A DNA stretch of 64,000 bases from Hyphomonadaceae bacterium (GTDB lineage Bacteria > Pseudomonadota > Alphaproteobacteria > Caulobacterales > Aquidulcibacteraceae). Location of the stretch: positions 1 through 64,000 of the forward strand of contig JAEUMR010000049.1 of NCBI GenBank assembly GCA_016791385.1. The letters are read 5' to 3'. The translations under genes were made by a program, and so were the position numbers. Below, piece after piece: positions 15,123 through 23,012 of this stretch. Every line of letters starts with the position of its first letter. Position 1 is the first letter of the stretch. The notes below the pieces were generated by a model, which was not told where the DNA came from, did no database searches, and saw only the letters and a program-made list of their open reading frames with translations.

Positions 15123-16271
15123 ATGAACAGCATCTATGCCTTGCTCGGCACGACCGTCTTTGAAGCGATGTCGCGCCTTGCGGCCGAGCGGGGCGCGGTC
15201 AATCTGGGGCAGGGGTTTCCCGAGGAAGACGGTCCGCGCGATATCCTCGAAGCGGCGGCGCGGGCAACGCTTGACGGCCCGAACCAATACCCGCCGATGC
15301 GTGGCCTGCCCGATCTGCGCGCGGCCGTCGCCGCACACTATAACGCCCATCATGGGTTCGATCTCGATTGGCAGCGCGAGGTGACAATCACCTCCGGCGC
15401 CACAGAGGCGATCGCCGCGGCCCTGCTCGCCTTCATCGAGCCGGGCGACGAGGTGGTGCTGTTCGAGCCGCTTTATGATGCGTATCTGCCCATGGTCAGA
15501 AGGGCAGGCGGCGTGCCGCGCATCGTGCGCCTGCATCCGCCGCACTGGCGCTTCGAGCGTGAAACAATTGCGGCGGCGTTCAACGCGAAGACGCGCGTCG
15601 TTGTCATCAACACGCCGCTCAATCCCAGCGCCAGCATGATGAACCGCGACGAGCTGACGATGCTGGCCGAACTCTGCCGCGCTCATGACGCGATTTGCGT
15701 CAGTGACGAGGTATGGGAGCATTTGACATTCGACGGCGCGCGGCACGTCTCAATGCTTGAAGCCTTACGTGATCGCACGCTGAAGATCGGTTCGGCGGGA
15801 AAGATGTTTTCTCTCACCGGGTGGAAGGTCGGCTTCGCGTGTGGCGCGCCGGTGCTGATGGATCAGTTCGCCAAGGCGCACCAGTTCCTCACCTTTACCA
15901 CACCGCCGAATTTGCAGCGCGCGGTGACCTACGCGCTCAGCAAGCCGGCTGCGTATTATAATGAGATGTGCGCAGCGTTTCAGCGTTCGCGCGATCGTCT
16001 CGTTGCTGCGCTTGAAGGGGAGGGCTTCATCACCCTGCCCGCGCGCGGCGCTTATTTCGTAAGCGTTGATCTGGCCGCTTCGGGCATCGCCATGAGCGAT
16101 GAAGAGTTTGCGCGGCATGCCATCGAGCATGGTGTCGCCACCATACCGTACTCTGCCTTCTACGCTGGGCCCGGCGCGCCGGCGCTGTTGCGTCTGTGCT
16201 TTGCTAAGAAGGACGCCACGCTCGATCGCGGCGCTGAGGCGCTGATCAAAGCCAAGCGCGCGCTCGCCTAG
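15123..16271 (+). CDS. PLP-dependent aminotransferase, class I/II
   Basis: A 382-residue fold-type I aminotransferase. Visible: AVNLGQGFPEEDGP; ITSGATEAIAAALLAF; the NTPLNPS loop; SDEVWEHLTFD, with the Asp-x-x-Tyr/Trp pyridine contact; and the PLP Lys in IGSAGKMFSLTGWKVG. The FPEED and SAGKMFSLTGWK patterns are closest to the methionine/kynurenine/glutamine aminotransferase subgroup (YbdL-like), so a keto-methylthiobutyrate or glutamine-keto role is possible but not proven. Start ATG 15123, divergent from the exported protein with an 80-base shared promoter region. The gene ends before a strong hairpin. Confidence 0.85.
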   Translation: MNSIYALLGTTVFEAMSRLAAERGAVNLGQGFPEEDGPRDILEAAARATLDGPNQYPPMRGLPDLRAAVAAHYNAHHGFDLDWQREVTITSGATEAIAAALLAFIEPGDEVVLFEPLYDAYLPMVRRAGGVPRIVRLHPPHWRFERETIAAAFNAKTRVVVINTPLNPSASMMNRDELTMLAELCRAHDAICVSDEVWEHLTFDGARHVSMLEALRDRTLKIGSAGKMFSLTGWKVGFACGAPVLMDQFAKAHQFLTFTTPPNLQRAVTYALSKPAAYYNEMCAAFQRSRDRLVAALEGEGFITLPARGAYFVSVDLAASGIAMSDEEFARHAIEHGVATIPYSAFYAGPGAPALLRLCFAKKDATLDRGAEALIKAKRALA

Positions 16272-16277
16272 ACATGA

Positions 16278-16315
16278 AGAAGGGCGCGGAGGGGGAGCAT
16301 CCTCCGCGCCCTTCT
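16278..16315. terminator. Strong hairpin between convergent genes
   Basis: AGAAGGGCGCGGAGG pairs perfectly with CCTCCGCGCCCTTCT: a 15-bp stem with an 8-base loop (16293-16300). It starts 6 bases after the aminotransferase stop and lies about 40 bases downstream of the second minus-strand microprotein, so it can end transcription from both directions. The AGAAG arm gives a CTTCT tail in one direction and its complement in the other. Confidence 0.75.
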
Positions 16316-16355
16316 CATCCCCGTTATTGGGGTGGGCCAAGCCTGTCGCAGGGAG

Positions 16356-16448
16356 CTATGCGACGATCAGGGCAGCTTGGTTCAAGGTCGCCATCGCCAT
16401 TGGTGCGAACGCGGCGCAGGCGGCGATCAGGGCGTAAAATTTGGTCAT
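16356..16448 (-). CDS. Microprotein, 30 aa, paralogue 2
   Basis: Encodes MTKFYALIAACAAFAPMAMA followed by TLNQAALIVA and a TAG stop. It aligns without gaps to the 29-residue product immediately upstream (16484-16573): 17 of 29 positions are identical, including MTKFY, FAPMA and LNQAA. Both have a charged Lys3, a hydrophobic core and an A-x-A motif near residue 20, as in a Sec signal peptide or a single-span membrane peptide. The 35-base gap to copy 1 suggests one transcript. The ribosome-binding site is not obvious. Function unknown; conservation of the pair is the main evidence that it is translated. Confidence 0.65.
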   Translation of the reverse strand: MTKFYALIAACAAFAPMAMATLNQAALIVA

Positions 16449-16483
16449 CGGACGAGCTTTCGAGTGAAATAGGGAAGGGCGGG

Positions 16484-16573
16484 TCAGATCATCTGCGCGG
16501 CTTGGTTCAGCGCGGCGTAGGCCATCGGCGCGAACATCAGGGCGGCCAACACGATCGAATAGAACTTGGTCAT
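16484..16573 (-). CDS. Microprotein, 29 aa, paralogue 1
   Basis: Encodes MTKFYSIVLAALMFAPMAYA followed by ALNQAAQMI and a TGA stop. The ATG at 16573 is preceded by GAGGAGCAAGCGCA, a good ribosome-binding site. It is the first of two tandem paralogues on the minus strand, between the aminotransferase and a divergent secreted protein. It looks like a signal-peptide-length hydrophobic peptide with a possible cleavage site after AYA; cleavage would leave only ALNQAAQMI, so the product is either a membrane microprotein or a precursor of a short exported peptide. I do not recognise a family. Confidence 0.68.
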   Translation of the reverse strand: MTKFYSIVLAALMFAPMAYAALNQAAQMI

Positions 16574-16643
16574 TGCGCTTGCTCCTCAGTCCGAAGCGCC
16601 ATCGCTTCGATGAGGAGAAACTAGTCGCGCCCCGCCCCGCCCG

Positions 16644-16661
16644 CCGTGACGGTGGTCACGG
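16644..16661. promoter_or_regulatory. Inverted repeat in divergent promoter region
   Basis: CCGTGAC-GGTG-GTCACGG: a perfect 7-bp inverted repeat with a 4-base centre, in the 136-base region between the first microprotein (minus) and the secreted protein (plus). A GAATC (GANTC, the CcrM methylation target in Caulobacter-type bacteria) lies just downstream. This looks like an operator for a dimeric regulator, or an RNA hairpin; the regulator is unknown. Confidence 0.4.
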
Positions 16662-16709
16662 GCTGAATCTGGGGTAGTTTCTGCGCCCAAGAGGTCATTG
16701 GAGGCCGAC

Positions 16710-17075
16710 ATGAGAAAGCTCGCCGTCTGCTTATTTATCCTCGCCGCGATGGGCGCCCCGGCGCTGGCCCAAACGGCGGGCACGCTGACCTACAGCCAGG
16801 ATGCGCGCACCGAAGCCAGCGACGCGGATGTCCGCGTAGCCCGCCGCGCCTATCGCGCCGCCTGCGAGCAGCATCAAACTGCCGGCTATTGCGAGTGCAT
16901 GACCGGCGGCATGGCGCAATCGCTGGCCCCGAACGATCTCGGCACAGCAACCCGGTTACTCGCCCACGATCTCGGCAACGCGGCGATGCCATCGGGGCTC
17001 GATCGGGCTTCGGTTGAGCGGGCGCGCGCCGCGTCGGCGACCTACGAGCCCGGTTGCGCCCAGTTCCGCAGCTGA
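16710..17075 (+). CDS. Small secreted protein with Cys residues
   Basis: A 121-residue protein. MRKLAVCLFILAAMGAPALA is a clear Sec signal peptide with cleavage near ALA-Q. The mature part contains AACEQHQTAGYCECMTGGMA and a final CAQF; four cysteines outside the signal suggest disulfides or metal binding in the periplasm. ATG 16710 follows TTGGAGG. It is divergent from the microprotein pair and 60 bases upstream of the histidine kinase. I do not recognise a family. Confidence 0.65.
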   Translation: MRKLAVCLFILAAMGAPALAQTAGTLTYSQDARTEASDADVRVARRAYRAACEQHQTAGYCECMTGGMAQSLAPNDLGTATRLLAHDLGNAAMPSGLDRASVERARAASATYEPGCAQFRS

Positions 17076-17134
17076 GGCGAGCGCTCGCGCTCAAGACCCA
17101 AGCTTTATTAACGTCTGCCGGGCTTGATCGGGGG

Positions 17135-18910
17135 ATGCGCCAGGCCGCGGCCGCCCAACCCTTTGACGCGTTCGACGCACTGCCGGATCCTGCTGCAATT
17201 CTGGCGGCGGACGGGGCGTTGTTGCGCGCCAATCCCGCTTTCCGCGCCGTGTTCCGGCATTGGATCGGGCCACAGCGGCCGCCGTGGGGGAGGGTGCCGC
17301 CGCCGCCGCTTGTTGACGGCGAGCGCCGCTTCGTTGCGCCCGCGCCGGATGGGCGCCGTTTCGAATGGTGCGAGCGCGTGCTCGCCGATGGCGCACGCTA
17401 TGTGGTGGCGCGGGACATCACCGCGCATGTCCAGGCCGCCGAGGACGCGCTGCGCGCAAAGACGACGCTGTTCGCCACGCTCACCCATGAATTGCGCACG
17501 CCGCTGAATGGCATTCTCGGCATGGCGGGTCTGCTGGAGCACGGCAAACTCGAAGCTAATGCCCGCACCTATGTCGGCGCGATAAAACAATCCGGCGAAC
17601 ACCTGCTCGATCTCATCACCGAGATTCTCGACTATTCACGCCTTGAGGCGGGGCGCCTCGCGCTTGAGGCGGCGCCGTTCGATCCCGAAGCAGTGATGCA
17701 GGATGTCGCCGAGTTGCTGTCGCCCAAGGCGCATGCAAAGGGCCTGGAGATCGCCGTCACCGTGCGCGGCGACGTGCCCACGCGCGTTATTGGCGATGAC
17801 GGCCGGTTGCGTCAGATCTTGTTCAACCTCGCCGGCAACGCAGTGAAGTTCACCGAGAAGGGCGGGGTGCTGCTTGAACTCGCGCCGCGGCCGGGCAATC
17901 GCTTGCGCTTCAATGTGCGCGACACCGGCCCCGGCGTGCCGCCCGAGAAGCAAGCGCTGATCTACGAAGAATTCTCGCAAGCCGACGCGGGCGTCGCCCG
18001 ACGCCATGGCGGCACCGGGCTTGGACTGGCTATCGTGCGCCGCCTGGCGCAGGCGATGGGCGGGGAAACGGGCCTCGCCTCCAAGCCGGGGCATGGCGCG
18101 AACTTCTGGGTCGAATTGCCATTGTCCGCGGATGGCGCCGCTCCCGAGCCGGCGACGCCGCTGCTCGGCGTCACCATCAGCGTGATCAGCCGATCTACGC
18201 TGCTGGCGCAGGCGCTGCGGGCGACTGCGTCCGCACTCGGCGCGCATGTGGTGGAGCCGGGCGACCGCGCTGACGTGATCCTGTTCGACTGGCGCGATGA
18301 TGTGGACGGCGAAGAAATCCTGGCGATGCATCGCAATGCACGCGCGGTGATCGCGCTAACACCACAAGAGCAGCGCGAGGCGATCGAAGCGTGCCGCGCC
18401 GCCGGCATTGTCCATTACGCGTTGAAACCGGTGCGCCGCCGCTCGCTCGCCGAGCGCGTGAACACGGCGCTGTCCGGAGAGATCGAGGCGCTTGAGGCGC
18501 CGCAAGAAGAAGGCCAACCCAAGCTGGCGGGTCTGCGCGTGCTGCTCGCCGAGGACAATCCGATCAACGCTCTGCTGGCGCGCACCTTGCTGACGCGCGA
18601 GGGCTGCATCGTCACTGCTGTGCAAGATGGCGAGGAAGCAATCACGGTCGCCTCCGCAGGCCGCTACGATCTGCTCTTGCTCGACATCCGCATGCCGCGC
18701 ATCGACGGGCTGGAGGCGGCCGCGCGCATCCGCGCCGGAGGAGGGCCCTCCGCGGGCGCGCCGATCATTGCGCTCACCGCCGACGCCGGCGAGGGCGAAC
18801 GCAACCGCGCGCTCCTGGCCGGCATGGACGATTTCATCACCAAGCCGATCGACGCCGCGCATCTGCTGGCGGTCGCCGCCCGCTTTACTCAACGCGCGAA
18901 CGGAGAGTAG
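17135..18910 (+). CDS. Soluble hybrid histidine kinase with two receiver domains
   Basis: About 591 residues, with no membrane segment. An N-terminal PAS-like region (PFDAFDALPDPAAILAADGA to RYVVARDITAH) is followed by HisKA with the phospho-His in LTHELRTPLNG (about residue 118). The HATPase has NLAGNAVKF (N box), DTGPGVP (G1) and GGTGLGLAIV (G2). A degenerate receiver (about 335-450) retains DVILFDWRDD and YALKPV, and a full C-terminal receiver has LLAEDN, the phospho-Asp in LLLLDIRMP and Lys in FITKPID. The true start is uncertain: an in-frame TTG at 17054 also exists. No cognate regulator is adjacent. Confidence 0.88.
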   Translation: MRQAAAAQPFDAFDALPDPAAILAADGALLRANPAFRAVFRHWIGPQRPPWGRVPPPPLVDGERRFVAPAPDGRRFEWCERVLADGARYVVARDITAHVQAAEDALRAKTTLFATLTHELRTPLNGILGMAGLLEHGKLEANARTYVGAIKQSGEHLLDLITEILDYSRLEAGRLALEAAPFDPEAVMQDVAELLSPKAHAKGLEIAVTVRGDVPTRVIGDDGRLRQILFNLAGNAVKFTEKGGVLLELAPRPGNRLRFNVRDTGPGVPPEKQALIYEEFSQADAGVARRHGGTGLGLAIVRRLAQAMGGETGLASKPGHGANFWVELPLSADGAAPEPATPLLGVTISVISRSTLLAQALRATASALGAHVVEPGDRADVILFDWRDDVDGEEILAMHRNARAVIALTPQEQREAIEACRAAGIVHYALKPVRRRSLAERVNTALSGEIEALEAPQEEGQPKLAGLRVLLAEDNPINALLARTLLTREGCIVTAVQDGEEAITVASAGRYDLLLLDIRMPRIDGLEAAARIRAGGGPSAGAPIIALTADAGEGERNRALLAGMDDFITKPIDAAHLLAVAARFTQRANGE

Positions 18911-18914
18911 CGCT

Positions 18915-20621
18915 CTAAGCCGGTTTTTCGGCTGCCGCCGCTTTGTCCTTGGCGGCGATCACTACCGCCAGGATGATGCCGGCGACACCGATGATCGCCG
19001 AGTAGATAAAGAACACCACATAGCCGACGCCCAACGCGGCCGGGCTCACGCTTAGGTCGGCGGAACGCGTGTACGCTTCGGCGGGCAGGTGACCGAACAG
19101 GCCCTTGAGCGGTCCGAATACGCCTCCCGCTTCCGCGCCGGTGGCGGAGCTTTCAACGATGCGGCCCGATTGCGATGCGATGATTTTGCCGAAGAGCGAG
19201 TAGAGGGAAGAGAACAACGCGTATTGTGACGCCGTAAAGCCGATCGAGGTCAGGCCCGACATGTAGGCGATGAGGCACGTGCCCGCGAATCCCGAAGCGA
19301 CGTTGTCCAAGCCAATGGCAATGAACAGCGCCGGCATGTGATGGCCCTCGGTCGCCAGCCAAATGAAGCCGATGTGGCTGACCGGTTGCGCGAACGCACC
19401 GACGATCAGCGCGGGCATCAGCCCAAAACGGGTGATCGCAACCCCGCCCGCCGAGACGCCGATCAGGGTCGCCAGCACGCCGAAGAGTTTGCGCACTTCC
19501 GCAATCTCAGTGAGCGAAAACCCGAGATCGAGATAGAACGGGTTCATGATGTTGAGCACCGACTCGGCCAGCCGGTAAACGCACACCAGCGCCAGGATCA
19601 GCGTCGCAGTGCCGCGATGCCGCTTGAAGAAATCTTGCAGCGGATCGCCGAGCAGGTGCGAGAGGTAGGCGCCCGGCCAAGTCTTTACTCCGGGCAGCGG
19701 CAGCGTGGCCGCAACCAGCAAGGCAAAGCCCGTCACCACGAACAGCAGCTGCAGCCAGATGCCATCGGGTCGCGCGGTGAAGGCTGAAACGAACGCGGCG
19801 CTCGCGTCGGCGCCCAAGAGGGGAGCGGTGAGGAAGCCGAGGAAGGCGCCGTTGCCGGTCAAGCCGAGGCCGATCACGATCGCGGACAGCACCAGGATGC
19901 CCAGCCGCACCACCCATTCGGCGATCTCAAGCACTTGGCGGCGTGGCACGCCGTCGGTCGGCACCGCGCGCACGACGTGGGCCTGCTCGCGCGGCGCCAG
20001 CAGTACGGCGGCGACGCCGATGGCCATCATCGCCGCCATCACCGTGTAGGAGAGGGCCCAGCCGAACGCGTCGGCGAGCGCCAGCGCCAGCGCGCCCGCC
20101 ACGATTTGCGCGATGCGGTAACCCCACTGGTAGGAGGCCGCCATCATCCCTTGACGTTCGGCCTCGGCGGCTTCGATCCGCCACGCGTCGATGACGATGT
20201 CTTGTGTCGCTGACGCGAAGCCGATGCACACGGCGAACACCGCGACGAGGCCCAGATTCTCAGCCGGATTTGAGCCCGCGATCAGCCAAAGGCCGAGAAT
20301 GATCGCCGCTTGTGAAACCAGCATCCACGAGCGCCGGTGGCCGAGCGCCTGCGTGAGTCCTGGAATGGAGGCGCGGTCGATCAGCGGCGCCCACAGAAAC
20401 TTCAGCGACGAGGCGATGGTTGCGAGGCTGAAATAACCGATCACCTCGATGGAAAGGTTCGCCACGCGCAGCCATGCCGACAGCGTGTCGAACACGAGCA
20501 GATAGGGAAGTCCCGCCGAGAAACCGAGCGCCAGCATTACGAGCGCGCGGCGGTCACCAAAGAAAGCCAAGGCCGAAAGCACGCTCCGGCGCTGTTCCGC
20601 CGGGGGTTGCTGATCAGACAT
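18915..20621 (-). CDS. ampG: AmpG-family muropeptide permease (MFS)
   Basis: A 568-residue membrane protein of the major facilitator superfamily. AmpG hallmarks: LGFSAGLPYLLVFDTLSAWL, SLKFLWAPLIDR, LGHRRSWMLVSQAAI, and SATQDIVIDAWRIE. AmpG imports anhydro-muropeptides from the periplasm for cell-wall recycling, which also feeds beta-lactamase signalling in some species. It is longer than E. coli AmpG because of a central loop and C-terminal extension. Its ATG directly abuts the stop of maeB with no gap, so it is translated from the maeB transcript. Confidence 0.85.
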   Translation of the reverse strand: MSDQQPPAEQRRSVLSALAFFGDRRALVMLALGFSAGLPYLLVFDTLSAWLRVANLSIEVIGYFSLATIASSLKFLWAPLIDRASIPGLTQALGHRRSWMLVSQAAIILGLWLIAGSNPAENLGLVAVFAVCIGFASATQDIVIDAWRIEAAEAERQGMMAASYQWGYRIAQIVAGALALALADAFGWALSYTVMAAMMAIGVAAVLLAPREQAHVVRAVPTDGVPRRQVLEIAEWVVRLGILVLSAIVIGLGLTGNGAFLGFLTAPLLGADASAAFVSAFTARPDGIWLQLLFVVTGFALLVAATLPLPGVKTWPGAYLSHLLGDPLQDFFKRHRGTATLILALVCVYRLAESVLNIMNPFYLDLGFSLTEIAEVRKLFGVLATLIGVSAGGVAITRFGLMPALIVGAFAQPVSHIGFIWLATEGHHMPALFIAIGLDNVASGFAGTCLIAYMSGLTSIGFTASQYALFSSLYSLFGKIIASQSGRIVESSATGAEAGGVFGPLKGLFGHLPAEAYTRSADLSVSPAALGVGYVVFFIYSAIIGVAGIILAVVIAAKDKAAAAEKPA

Positions 20622-22913
20622 CTAGGCTCCCTTCTTGTTCTCGCCGTTCTCCGCCGCCTGGAAAGCGGCCAGCGTCGCGTAGGTGACGATGTCCGACACC
20701 GTGCCGCCGAGCGGCGCGATCTGGATCGGTTTCGCCAGGCCCGTCAACACCGGCCCGATGACGGTTGCGCCGCCGGCGGTGGTCAGCAGGCTGGTTGCGA
20801 TCGAGGCCGAATGAAGCGCCGGCATCACCAGCACGTTGGCCGGCTCTGACAGGCGCGAGAACGGATAGAGTTCGCGCATGTTCGGATTCAGCGCGACATC
20901 GACGTTCAGCTCGCCTTCGTACTCGAAATCGAGTTCCTCGCGCCGGTCGAGCAAGCTGACGGCGTCGCGAATCTTCTCGGAGCGCTCCATCAGCGGATTG
21001 CCGAAATTAGAGTGCGAGAGGAGGGCCACGCGCGGCGTCGCGCCAAATTGGCGCGCCATCGCCGCCGATTGCAGCGTGATTTGCGCTAGCTCCTGCGCAT
21101 CGGGGAATTCCGCTACCGCCGTGTCGGCGACAAAGAGCGTGCGGCCCTTCATCAGCACGATCGACATGCCCATGATGCGCTCGCCGCGCGCTGGATCGAT
21201 GGCTTTGAGCACGTCGCTGAGTGCTGTGGCGTAATTGCGCGTAACGCCTGTCACCATGCCGTCAGCGTGGCCAAGCGCAACCATGCAAGCAGCGAACGCG
21301 TTGCGGTCTTGGTTCACCAGACGCAGCACGTCGCGGTAAAGATAGCCGAAGCGCTGCAGCCGCTTGTAGAGGAAGTCGGCATAGAGCGCGTTGTTCTCAG
21401 ACAGGCGCGCATTGACCACCTTGAGCGTCGCGCCCTCAGGTACGCCGGCCTGGGCCATGTTCGAACGCACCAGCTCCTCGCGCCCGACCAGCACCGCCTT
21501 GCCGAGGCCTTGCTCCTGAAATGCGTAGGCCGCACGGATTACGGACGGCTCTTCGCCTTCGGCGAACACGATGCATCGCGGCGCGCGCCGCACCACGGTC
21601 TGCACGCGCTGCATCATCGCAGCGGTCGGATCGAGCCGCTGCGCGAGGCTGTGCTTGTATGCCTCCATGTCCTCGATCGGCTTGCGGGCGACGCCGCTAT
21701 CCATCGCCGCTTGCGCGACGAAAGGCGGAATTTCCGAAATCAGCCGCGGATCGAAAGGCGAGGGGATAATGTAATCGGGGCCGAACTTAAGGCGTTTGCC
21801 CTGATAAGCGGCGGCGACCTCGTCCGGCACGTCCTGCTTGGCCAGCTCTGCCAAAGCGCGCGCGGCGGCGACCTTCATCTCTTCGTTTATGGTGCGCGCG
21901 CGCACATCGAGCGCGCCCCGGAAGATGTAAGGAAAGCCGAGAACATTGTTGACCTGGTTCGGATAGTCCGAGCGGCCAGTGGCGACGATGGCGTCGTTGC
22001 GGACAGCGTGCACGTCTTCCGGCGTGATCTCCGGATCGGGATTGGCCATGGCGAAGATGATCGGCTTCTTCGCCATCGACTTGACCATTTCCTGCGACAT
22101 CGCGCCGGCGACGGACAGGCCCATGAACACGTCCGCGCCCTTCAGCGCATCGGCCAGCGTCCGCGCCTTGGTCTCAACTGCGTGCGGCGCCTTGAATTGG
22201 TCAACGCCCTTTTCGCGGCCGCGATAGATCACGCCCTCGCGGTCGCACACGATCACGTTCTCATGCGGCACGCCCAGATGCTTGATCAGGCTGACGCAGG
22301 AAAGGCCCGCCGCGCCCGCGCCGCTGACGACCACCTTGATGTCCGAAAGCTTTCGCCCAGTGAGTTCGCAAGCGTTGAGCAGGCCAGCCGCGGCGATGAT
22401 CGCCGTGCCGTGCTGGTCGTCGTGAAACACCGGGATGTCGAGTTCATCGCGCAGCCGGCTCTCGATGATGAAGCACTCGGGGCTCTTGATGTCTTCGAGA
22501 TTGATGCCGCCGAAAGTCGGGCCGATGTTGCGGACCGTGGTGACGAACTCTTCGACATCCTGCGTCGTGACTTCGATGTCGATCGAATCCACGTCGGCAA
22601 AGCGCTTGAAGAGAACGCTCTTGCCTTCCATCACAGGCTTCGATGCCATCGCGCCGAGATTGCCAAGGCCGAGGATCGCGGTGCCGTTGGAGATCACGGC
22701 GACGAGGTTGCCCTTTGACGTATAATCGTAGGCGCGGTCGGCGTCCTGGGCGATGGCCTTCACCGGCACAGCGACGCCCGGCGAGTACGCTAGCGAGAGG
22801 TCGCGCTGCGTAGCCATCGGCTTGGTCGGCGTGATGGAAATCTTTCCGGGGGTAGGGGCGCGGTGAAAGTCCAGCGCCTCTTCGTCGGTGAAGCTCTTTT
22901 TCGGGTCTGGCAT
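20622..22913 (-). CDS. maeB: NADP-dependent malic enzyme with phosphotransacetylase-like domain
   Basis: A 763-residue two-domain protein that decarboxylates malate to pyruvate with NADP reduction. The N-terminal malic-enzyme part (about 1-430) has LAYSPGVAVP (catalytic Tyr), SNGTAILGLGNLG, PVFHDDQHGTAII and the Rossmann motif VVSGAGAAGLSC. The C-terminal part (about 430-763) resembles phosphate acetyltransferase (FAEGEEPSVIRAA, MVTGVTRNYA, GPVLTGLAKPIQI) and in this family is usually regulatory and without Pta activity. Start ATG 22913; divergent from mutS. Transcribed with ampG. Confidence 0.94.
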   Translation of the reverse strand: MPDPKKSFTDEEALDFHRAPTPGKISITPTKPMATQRDLSLAYSPGVAVPVKAIAQDADRAYDYTSKGNLVAVISNGTAILGLGNLGAMASKPVMEGKSVLFKRFADVDSIDIEVTTQDVEEFVTTVRNIGPTFGGINLEDIKSPECFIIESRLRDELDIPVFHDDQHGTAIIAAAGLLNACELTGRKLSDIKVVVSGAGAAGLSCVSLIKHLGVPHENVIVCDREGVIYRGREKGVDQFKAPHAVETKARTLADALKGADVFMGLSVAGAMSQEMVKSMAKKPIIFAMANPDPEITPEDVHAVRNDAIVATGRSDYPNQVNNVLGFPYIFRGALDVRARTINEEMKVAAARALAELAKQDVPDEVAAAYQGKRLKFGPDYIIPSPFDPRLISEIPPFVAQAAMDSGVARKPIEDMEAYKHSLAQRLDPTAAMMQRVQTVVRRAPRCIVFAEGEEPSVIRAAYAFQEQGLGKAVLVGREELVRSNMAQAGVPEGATLKVVNARLSENNALYADFLYKRLQRFGYLYRDVLRLVNQDRNAFAACMVALGHADGMVTGVTRNYATALSDVLKAIDPARGERIMGMSIVLMKGRTLFVADTAVAEFPDAQELAQITLQSAAMARQFGATPRVALLSHSNFGNPLMERSEKIRDAVSLLDRREELDFEYEGELNVDVALNPNMRELYPFSRLSEPANVLVMPALHSASIATSLLTTAGGATVIGPVLTGLAKPIQIAPLGGTVSDIVTYATLAAFQAAENGENKKGA

Positions 22914-23012
22914 GTCGTCTCGGGGTGGATTTGCCTCAACGTAACGGTGGCGGGCGCCCCGTCAATGGAAGTCCGCGTGACAAGCGTCTAAACGGTGTTC
23001 GTGGCCGATTCC

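Noticed and set aside
16321-16480. tRNA-like text (GGTTCAAGGTCG) in the microprotein region
   Set aside because: No cloverleaf or acceptor stem; the bases encode the second microprotein.
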